Of a DNA stretch of 51,058 bases, positions 49,667 to 51,058 are shown piece after piece (positions within the stretch are counted from its first letter, which is position 1; the number at the start of each line of letters is the position of its first letter). The position numbers and the translations under genes were made by a program. The notes below the pieces were generated by a model. That model was not told the origin of the DNA, did no database searches, and saw nothing but the letters and a program-made list of their open reading frames with translations. This DNA comes from Candidatus Sabulitectum silens. GTDB lineage: Bacteria; Fermentibacterota; Fermentibacteria; Fermentibacterales; JCC-6. The DNA lies in contig MJAN01000008.1 of assembly GCA_001875255.1 (NCBI GenBank), positions 1 through 51,058 of the forward strand. Reading direction: 5' to 3'.

Positions 49667-50717
49667 ATGGCCAGAATGCTCATGAAAGGTAACTACGCGG
49701 CTGTATACGGAGCCGCCATGGCGGGCTGTACGGCCTATTACGGTTACCCCATAACTCCCGCCAGCGAAATAGCTGAGTCCGCAGCTGCTCTCTTCCCTAA
49801 ACTGGGAAGAACCTTCCTGCAGGCGGAGAGCGAAGTTGCGGCCATTAACATGGTGTACGGTGCAGCGGGGAGCGGCCAGAGGGTCATGACCGGCAGTTCA
49901 GGCCCGGGCATCAGCCTGAAGATGGAGGGAATATCCTACTGTGCCGGTGCTGCCCTTCTGCGTTATCGTTGATATCATGCGGGGGGGTCCCGGCCTCGGT
50001 AACATCGGCCCTGAACAGGGAGACTACAATCAGGTTGTCAAGGGCGGAGGCCATGGCAACTACAGGAACATCGTTCTTGCCCCGGCCAGCTGTCAGGAAA
50101 TGTGCGACTTCACCATGCTTGCCTTTGAGCTGGCTGACAGGTACAGAACACCGGTTTTCGTTCTTACCGACGGCGTCATCGGTCAGATGATGGAATCGGT
50201 AACAATTCCCGAACCGGTGAAGGAGCTTCCGGACAAAAGCGATTACGCCGTTTTCGGAACCCCTCTCCATAAGAACCTTGTCAACTCCATATACCTCGAC
50301 CACGACGACCTTGAATGGTGGAACAAGGAACTCATGAAGAAGTACAGGGAAATTGAGAACAGTGAAGTAAGGCACGATGAGTACCGCATGGAAGACGCAG
50401 AGATAGCCGTAATCGGCTATGGCTCCGTCAGCAGAGTACTCAGAACCGCCGTGGACAACGCCAGGGCAAAGGGAATCAAGATGGGTCTTTTCAGACCGAT
50501 AACACTTTTCCCATTCCCTAAGAATGAGATAAAGGCCCTTCCCGGCAGGGGCGTCAAACACATCCTCACCGTGGAACTCTCAACCGGCCAGATGGTCGAC
50601 GACGTCAACCTTGCGCTGGAAGGGGAACTGAAGAGCGACCTCTACTTCCGCGTCGGCGGAAATGTACCCTCCGCTGTGGAGATCATTGAAAGGTCTCCGA
50701 GCTTTACGGGGAGGTAA
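49667..50717 (+). CDS. korA: 2-oxoacid:ferredoxin oxidoreductase, alpha subunit (frameshifted)
   Basis: About 350 residues. ATG 49667 lies 1 nt after the delta stop. [20 protein letters not shown] leads to [16 protein letters not shown], the substrate-side TPxSE motif, then [20 protein letters not shown] and [20 protein letters not shown]. After a slip near 49945-49955 it continues with [57 protein letters not shown] and the C-terminal domain ([32 protein letters not shown]). The single slip again splits a central metabolic gene. Confidence 0.93.
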
Positions 50718-50721
50718 AGTG

Positions 50722-51058
50722 ATGAAGAAAACAGTACTCAGAAAGCCCGAAGGCTTCATCGATGTCTACAAGCACAAGCCCGGAGCCGAGAAAGACAGGA
50801 CCCACTACTGCCCTGGCTGCGGCCATGGAATACTCCACAAGCTCATTGCCGAGGCCATGGAAGACCTGGAAATAGTGGACGAGACCATTCTGATCAGCCC
50901 GGTTGGCTGCAGCGTGTTCGCATACTATTACTTCGATACCGGGAACTTCCAGGTGCCCCACGGCCGGGCGCCGGCCACCGCCACCGCCGTAAGCCGGGCG
51001 AACCCCGGCAAAGTGGTCATCAGTTATCAGGGGGATGGCGACCTGGCAGCCATCGGCG
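50722..51058 (+). CDS. korB: 2-oxoacid:ferredoxin oxidoreductase, beta subunit (partial, runs off the edge)
   Basis: The first 112 residues are present. ATG 50722 follows GGGAGGTAAAGTG. MKKTVLRKPEGFIDVYKHKP leads to HYCPGCGHGILHKLIAEAME, whose Cys pair is typical of the beta subunit, then ILISPVGCSVFAYYYF and VVISYQGDGDLAAIG, the GDGD part of the TPP/Mg-binding motif. It is truncated by the window end. A gamma subunit would be expected next. It completes the TPP site with the alpha subunit. Confidence 0.93.
   Translation, partial: MKKTVLRKPEGFIDVYKHKPGAEKDRTHYCPGCGHGILHKLIAEAMEDLEIVDETILISPVGCSVFAYYYFDTGNFQVPHGRAPATATAVSRANPGKVVISYQGDGDLAAIG

Noticed and set aside
1..51058. CRISPR arrays, tRNA and rRNA genes
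   Set aside because: No regularly spaced short repeats, no cloverleaf-like segments and no rRNA-like stretches were recognised by eye; a covariance search would be needed to exclude a tRNA.

Overview
The window reads as a chromosomal segment from an uncultured Gram-negative anaerobe of the FCB/Fibrobacterota-Fermentibacteria-like kind. This is inference. It rests on carboxypeptidase-regulatory-domain TonB receptors, outer-membrane lipoproteins, a TrmFO-type tRNA methylase, a ferredoxin-dependent 2-oxoacid oxidoreductase and several B12-binding radical SAM proteins. No rRNA, tRNA or CRISPR array was seen. Almost every long gene, including housekeeping ones (glnS, clpB, trmFO, asnB, korA), is split by one or more single-base frameshifts, usually at homopolymers. 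I treat these as probable sequencing or assembly indels and give each gene as one entry spanning its fragments.

Region 1 (1-5500) is a lower-GC, eroded region. It holds a C-terminal fragment of an S41-like protein, a scrap of an IS1634-type transposase, a TPR/outer-membrane-barrel protein, a polytopic membrane protein, a decayed IS256/Mutator-type transposase and a small secreted protein with a strong terminator hairpin.

Region 2 (5503-9400) is a nested pair of group II introns. A group IIC intron sits directly behind the terminator hairpin. A second intron of a different class (domain V with an AGC triad) is inserted in the same orientation inside the YADD catalytic motif of the outer intron's reverse transcriptase gene. 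This is a bacterial twintron.

Region 3 (9586-19026) is a tandem duplication of a three-gene cassette: TonB-dependent receptor, YncE/BtuG-like beta-propeller lipoprotein, and S41-peptidase-like lipoprotein whose catalytic motifs are lost. A remnant of a third copy lies at the left edge, and a 30-bp trace lies next to the intron. By analogy with BtuB-BtuG, the cassette probably forms an outer-membrane uptake machine with an extra, undescribed pseudo-protease partner.

Region 4 (19085-30698) has a small DUF2007-like protein and an NlpC/P60 hydrolase, then a leftward block. That block contains a hypothetical secreted protein, a CASTOR/POLLUX-type ion channel, a GGDEF-STAND ATPase-TPR fusion, and an asnB - GCS2-like ligase - glnS run.

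Region 5 (30769-37463) has trmFO, a degenerate ABC-type ATPase with a membrane partner, a Gfo/Idh/MocA dehydrogenase and clpB.

Region 6 (37527-48428) is a surface-glycan or lipid-modification type cluster. It has three B12-binding radical SAM proteins, three GT2 glycosyltransferases, a GT-C-like membrane protein, a SAM methyltransferase and a propeller lipoprotein. Two of the radical SAM/GT2 pairs look like internal duplicates.

Region 7 (48425-51058) has a small membrane protein, a small hypothetical protein and the start of a 2-oxoacid:ferredoxin oxidoreductase operon (delta, alpha, beta), which runs off the right edge.
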